8,625 nucleotides of DNA from an uncultured Bacillota bacterium (GTDB lineage Bacteria; Bacillota_I; Bacilli_A; RF39; UBA660), in the NCBI GenBank assembly GCA_945928335.1, contig CAMENK010000023.1, positions 1-8,625 on the forward strand. The letters are read 5' to 3'. The notes beneath the pieces are model-generated. The model did no database searches. It was not told where the DNA came from and saw only the letters and a program-made list of their open reading frames with translations. A program made the translations under genes and the position numbers. Positions 5,804 through 8,625 of this stretch are shown here, piece by piece. Position 1 is the first letter of the stretch. Each line of letters starts with the position of its first letter.

Positions 5804-6829
5804 ATGAATTATTTAGAAAAGGTGGATAAGAGAATAATAGAATATTTAAACATTTTAGAACCAGAATTTCCTGTATGGCTTAATGATTATATAAATACCA
5901 AAGAGTTATTATCTCAAAGATATATAAGTATTACTTGTGGGACTATTTATTCAAATTTGTTTGAAAGTGATTTTTTCTTTTCCAGTTTAGATCATTCTAT
6001 CGCAGTAGCATTGGTTATTTGGCATTTTACTCATGATAAAAAGCAAACTTTATCTGGATTATTTCATGATATTGCAACTCCTGCTTTTAAACATTGCGTT
6101 GATTTTCTAAATGGCGATTATATGACTCAAGAGTCTACTGAAGATTTAACAACAGAAATAATAAAAAAATCTAGTGAAATAGTAAAACTGTTAGAAAGAG
6201 ATAATATTAAAATATCGGAAATAGATGATTATCATATTTATCCAATTGCAGATAATAATACTCCAAGATTATCTGCTGATAGATTAGAATATTCTTTATC
6301 AAATGCACTATTTACTTATAAATTATTAGATATAGAAAGTATTAAAGAAATTTATAATGATATTGAAATTCAAAAAAATGAAGAAAATAAAATGGAATTA
6401 GGCTTTAAAACAAAGAAAATAGCAAGAAAATTTGTAAAAGTTACGAGTAGATTATCTATAATTTATAGGGAGGATAGAACTAGATATTCTATGCAATTTA
6501 TTGCAGATATTTTGAAACAATTAAGTAATGAAAATAAAATTTCAAAACAGGATTTATATAATCTAAAAGAAAGTGAAGTAATAGATATTATAGAATCATC
6601 TAAATATAAAGATATTTTTAATATTTGGAAAAATGCTACAAAAGTTAAAACTTCAAAAGAAGAACCTAAAGATGTCTATTATGTTCATCATGGCGCAAAG
6701 ATAAGATATGTCGATCCATTAGTTAATGGCGAGAGGATATCGAAGATTTGTAAAATAGCAAATAGCATGATAAATAAAAATTTATCATATGATATGAATA
6801 ATTATGTTTTTTTAGATTTTAAATTTTAA
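5804..6829 (+). CDS. HD-domain metal-dependent phosphohydrolase, substrate unknown
   Basis: A 341-residue soluble protein with an HD-superfamily metal site. His64 (LDHSIAVALVIWHF) is the likely first ligand, His88-Asp89 (SGLFHDIATPAFKH) is the HD signature, and Asp159 (LSADRLEYSL) is the likely fourth ligand. His97 and the GDYMTQEST segment that follows look like active-site neighbours. The overall plan resembles the dGTPase-like/COG1078 group of HD hydrolases, which act on nucleotides. A C-terminal region of about 100 residues ends with VHHGAKIRYVDPLVNGERIS and has no motif I recognise. The start is supported by AAGGAG nine bases upstream. It is followed after 26 bases, with no terminator, by the broken ASCH gene, so the two were probably one operon. 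Substrate and pathway cannot be read from the sequence. Confidence 0.8.
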   Translation: MNYLEKVDKRIIEYLNILEPEFPVWLNDYINTKELLSQRYISITCGTIYSNLFESDFFFSSLDHSIAVALVIWHFTHDKKQTLSGLFHDIATPAFKHCVDFLNGDYMTQESTEDLTTEIIKKSSEIVKLLERDNIKISEIDDYHIYPIADNNTPRLSADRLEYSLSNALFTYKLLDIESIKEIYNDIEIQKNEENKMELGFKTKKIARKFVKVTSRLSIIYREDRTRYSMQFIADILKQLSNENKISKQDLYNLKESEVIDIIESSKYKDIFNIWKNATKVKTSKEEPKDVYYVHHGAKIRYVDPLVNGERISKICKIANSMINKNLSYDMNNYVFLDFKF

Positions 6830-6855
6830 TAATATTTCTACGTGGGAGTGACTAT

Positions 6856-7218
6856 ATGGAGTATTCTTATAATATTTTAAATGAAGTTTATAATTGGATG
6901 TTATCGAAATATAAAAATATTGAAGTTAGAATATTAAAAGAATAATCTGAGAAAATAAAAGTTGGGGATTTTATAACTTTTAATAATTTGGATCAAGTAG
7001 GAAAGTTTATTAAAGTTAAAATTATCAGTAAAGAATTATTTGATAATCTAGATGATTTGTTAAAAATGTATGATGTTAATCGCATAATGCCAAATCACAC
7101 TGAGCAAGAATTAAAAGAATTATTAAATAAAATATATGGTGATAATTTAAAAAATGGTAAATTAGTAGCTTTTGGTTTTAAATATTTATCAAGTGATAAT
7201 GAAGAAATAATAAACTAA
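6856..7218 (+). pseudogene. ASCH-like small protein interrupted by an in-frame TAA
   Basis: An ATG at 6856 with the Shine-Dalgarno GGGAG (6844-6848) opens a frame that reads 29 residues, ending YKNIEVRILKE, to TAA at 6943-6945. The same frame then continues without interruption for 90 codons to a natural TAA at 7216-7218. Read through the stop, the product would be 120 residues with an ASCH-like N-terminal pattern: EVRILKE, then SEKIKVGDFITFNNLD, then GKFIKVKI. A conserved-looking C-terminal half follows, with YDVNRIMPNHTEQELKELL and KIYGDNLKNGKLVAFGFKYL. ASCH proteins are small beta-barrel domains linked to RNA or nucleoside handling. The downstream TTG at 6988 has no ribosome site, so independent translation of the second half is unlikely. 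A recent nonsense mutation or a sequencing error explains this best. The family call is from remembered patterns and is moderate; the interruption itself is directly visible. Confidence 0.75.
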
Positions 7219-7224
7219 ATATAT

Positions 7225-7260
7225 AAAAAAAAGTGTTATTGCAAATTGATAACATCTTTT
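7225..7260. terminator. probable bidirectional terminator between the ASCH remnant and the YbaK-like gene
   Basis: TGTTAT (7234-7239) pairs with ATAACA (7249-7254) around a nine-base loop. An A-run lies on the left (7225-7232) and TCTTTT on the right, so both convergent transcripts could terminate here. The stem is short, so efficiency is uncertain. Confidence 0.6.
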
Positions 7261-7263
7261 AAT

Positions 7264-7752
7264 TTATAAGATTAGTGTTGTATAATCATAACCCATCAAT
7301 GAAATAAATTTAAACATATTTTCTTTTGTTATAAAAATTGTTTTAGTATTGTCATTTGCAGTAAAAGTTATTATATTTTCAGATAACATTTCTTCATCAA
7401 TATATATTTTTATGTCATGTTCTTTATTATTTATTATTCCAAATAATGATACTATTCCTGGTTTAAGCCCCATTTTTTCTTCTAATATTTCTATAGATGC
7501 AAAATGTATATTTTTTTGGTTAAGTAATTTATTTAAGTTTTTTATATCTAATCTTTTATTTTCATCCATTATTATTAAATAGAATTCTGTTTTTTTATGA
7601 TTACATAAAAATAGAGATTTTGTTCTAACACCTTCTTTTCCTTCAATAAAAAGATCTGCTTCTTCTGTGGTTGTTGCTGGTGGATGATTTACTACCTCAT
7701 ATTCAATATTTAATTCTTCTAATTTTTTGTAAACTTTTTTATATGCTTCCAT
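7264..7752 (-). CDS. YbaK/ProX-type prolyl-tRNA editing domain protein
   Basis: A 162-residue stand-alone aminoacyl-tRNA deacylase-like domain of the YbaK/EbsC superfamily. It is closest in pattern to the ProX/PrdX (ProXp-ala) group, which hydrolyses Ala-tRNA(Pro) mischarged by prolyl-tRNA synthetase. Supporting motifs are VNHPPATTTEEAD (21-33), GVRTKSLFLCN with the likely functional Lys45, and DENKRLDIKNLNKLL (63-76). Others are the KPGIVSLFGIIN stretch (97-108) and a C-terminal NTKT at 135-138. Where many ProX proteins read FHPNTNTAT, this one reads FTANDNTKT, so the usual His-Pro is absent. The start has AAAGGT eight bases upstream and a good promoter. It is a single-gene unit, convergent with the ASCH remnant and divergent from the cysteine desulfurase. 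Substrate specificity is inferred from family. Confidence 0.85.
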   Translation of the reverse strand: MEAYKKVYKKLEELNIEYEVVNHPPATTTEEADLFIEGKEGVRTKSLFLCNHKKTEFYLIIMDENKRLDIKNLNKLLNQKNIHFASIEILEEKMGLKPGIVSLFGIINNKEHDIKIYIDEEMLSENIITFTANDNTKTIFITKENMFKFISLMGYDYTTLIL

Positions 7753-7777
7753 AATTTTTTACCTTTCTGTCTAATTA

Positions 7778-7806
7778 AGTATAGCAAAGAAATTTATTTA
7801 AATCAA
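7778..7806 (-). promoter_or_regulatory. promoter of the YbaK-like gene (TTGATT / TGCTATACT)
   Basis: On the minus strand, TTGATT (7806-7801) is followed after 17 bases by TATACT (7783-7778), with an extended TG two bases upstream of the -10. It is placed about 25 bases from the start codon. Confidence 0.7.
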
Positions 7807-7887
7807 ATTTATATATACATTATCTTTTTCAACTTTAAGTTTAGTTAATTCAACTTATTTTTTATTTATGGTAAAAAAAATTTAGTA

Positions 7888-7893
7888 TATAAT
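7888..7893 (+). promoter_or_regulatory. candidate cysteine desulfurase promoter, consensus -10 TATAAT
   Basis: A perfect TATAAT lies 22 bases before the ATG at 7916. The -35 region at 17-base spacing (TTTATG, 7865-7870) is poor. Unlike the other promoters here it lacks the extended TG. It would give a very short leader. Confidence 0.5.
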
Positions 7894-7915
7894 TTTTGTG
7901 AAAGTTGGTGAAAAT

Positions 7916-8625
7916 ATGATTTATTTAGATTATGCAGCTAATACTCCTGTTGATGAGGAAGTTTTAAATAATTTTGTAGACGTAACTAAGAATTATATTG
8001 CTAATGCTAATAGTAGTCATGAATTAGGTTTAAAAGCAAAAAAAGTAATAGATGATTGTTCATCTAAAATAGCTAATTATTTTAATTGCAGTAATGATTC
8101 TATTATTTATACAAGTGGTTCTAGTGAATCTAACAATTTAGTTATTAAAGGTGTTTGTGAATTTTACGAAAAGAAGGGAAAACATATTATTATTTCTCCT
8201 ATTGAACATTCTAGTGTAGTAGCACCTTTAAATTATTTAGCTAATAAAGGATATGAAGTTACTATCCTGCCTTTAGATAAAAATGGCATAGTTGATTTAG
8301 ATTCATTAAAAAATAGTTTGAGAAGTGATACAATACTAGTAAGTATTTGTTCTGTTGATAGTGAATTGGGTACAATACAGCCAATAGAAAAGATTGCTCA
8401 GGTAGTGAAGGAAAACTCTAATGCAATTTTTCATTCTGATGCTACTCAAGCCGTAGGTAAAATTGATATAAATTATTCTGTATGTGATTTTATAACTTTT
8501 GCACCTCATAAATTTTATGGTCTTAATGGTACTGGTGTTTTGATAAATTTCAACAATAAAAAAATCACTCATTTAATTCATGGTGGAAGAAGTACTACGA
8601 TTTATAGAAGTGGTACTCCAGTAGT
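7916..8625 (+). CDS. NifS/IscS-family cysteine desulfurase (3' end outside window)
   Basis: A PLP-dependent class V aminotransferase-fold enzyme that takes sulfur from cysteine for Fe-S clusters, tRNA thiolation or thiamine. The first 236 codons are present and the frame is open to the right edge. It begins MIYLDYAANTPVDEEVL, the usual NifS opening. TSGSSESNN (66-74) is the cofactor phosphate-binding loop, and EHSS at 97-100 holds His98. HSDATQAVG (173-181) holds Asp175 and Gln178, which contact the pyridine ring. APHKFYG gives the Schiff-base Lys199. Where most IscS/NifS proteins read NNE(I/V)GTIQP, this one reads DSELGTIQP (148-156), replacing the usual Asn by Ser149. The catalytic-Cys loop is beyond the window, so the subtype cannot be fixed. 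The ATG has a GGTG Shine-Dalgarno site five bases upstream and lies 163 bases from the divergent YbaK-like gene. Confidence 0.93.
   Translation, partial: MIYLDYAANTPVDEEVLNNFVDVTKNYIANANSSHELGLKAKKVIDDCSSKIANYFNCSNDSIIYTSGSSESNNLVIKGVCEFYEKKGKHIIISPIEHSSVVAPLNYLANKGYEVTILPLDKNGIVDLDSLKNSLRSDTILVSICSVDSELGTIQPIEKIAQVVKENSNAIFHSDATQAVGKIDINYSVCDFITFAPHKFYGLNGTGVLINFNNKKITHLIHGGRSTTIYRSGTPV

Noticed and set aside
6943..6945. Reassigned TAA codon in this organism
   Set aside because: TAA is the normal stop of most other complete genes here, so a genome-wide reassignment is not tenable.
6988..7218. Separate 76-residue gene starting at TTG 6988
   Set aside because: It is in frame with the upstream ASCH start and lacks a ribosome site at a usable distance, so it is the second half of the interrupted gene.
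7349..7582. 77-codon plus-strand frame over the YbaK-like gene
   Set aside because: Antisense to a gene with good family motifs, ribosome site and promoter.
8336..8572. 78-codon minus-strand frame over the cysteine desulfurase
   Set aside because: The plus strand encodes clear NifS motifs here; this frame is a shadow.

Overview
The window comes from a very AT-rich bacterium (about a quarter G+C by eye) that almost certainly belongs to the Bacillota. The evidence is an agr-type quorum-sensing locus, a long-form hibernation factor directly before secA, strong Shine-Dalgarno sites of the GGAGG type, and short hairpin-plus-T-run terminators. The standard bacterial code fits: tryptophan is written TGG and no reading frame needs TGA as sense. 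TAA is the preferred stop; csp ends in TAG and no complete gene here ends in TGA. I cannot place the genus.

Left part (1-1948): an agr locus in convergent layout. The end of an AgrC-like membrane histidine kinase runs rightward from beyond the left edge. It meets a leftward agrB-agrD pair at a shared, near-perfect bidirectional terminator. AgrD is a 39-codon gene at 1219-1338 that is easily missed. AgrB has the His/Cys catalytic pair, and AgrD has the Cys and the acidic Pro-containing tail expected of a cyclic autoinducing-peptide precursor. The inferred circuit is that AgrB cuts and cyclises AgrD, the peptide is exported, and AgrC senses it. A cognate AgrA regulator is not in the window and may lie to the left.

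Middle part (1949-5630): three housekeeping genes, each with its own predicted promoter and terminator. These are a cold-shock protein with a long structured leader, the long-form ribosome hibernation factor hpf, and secA. The hpf-secA order is typical of Bacillota, but the usual next gene, prfB, is not here.

Right part (5631-8625): an HD-domain phosphohydrolase is followed 26 bases later by a small ASCH-like gene that is broken by an in-frame TAA. Next is a leftward YbaK/ProX-type tRNA-editing domain protein. A divergent NifS/IscS-like cysteine desulfurase then runs off the right edge.

Most of the window is ordinary chromosome. The points most worth a second look are the agrD peptide, whose spacing suggests a six-residue rather than five-residue ring, the nonsense-interrupted ASCH gene, the structured csp control region, and an unexplained hairpin at 5697-5724. 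I see no tRNA, rRNA, CRISPR array, insertion sequence or phage gene.
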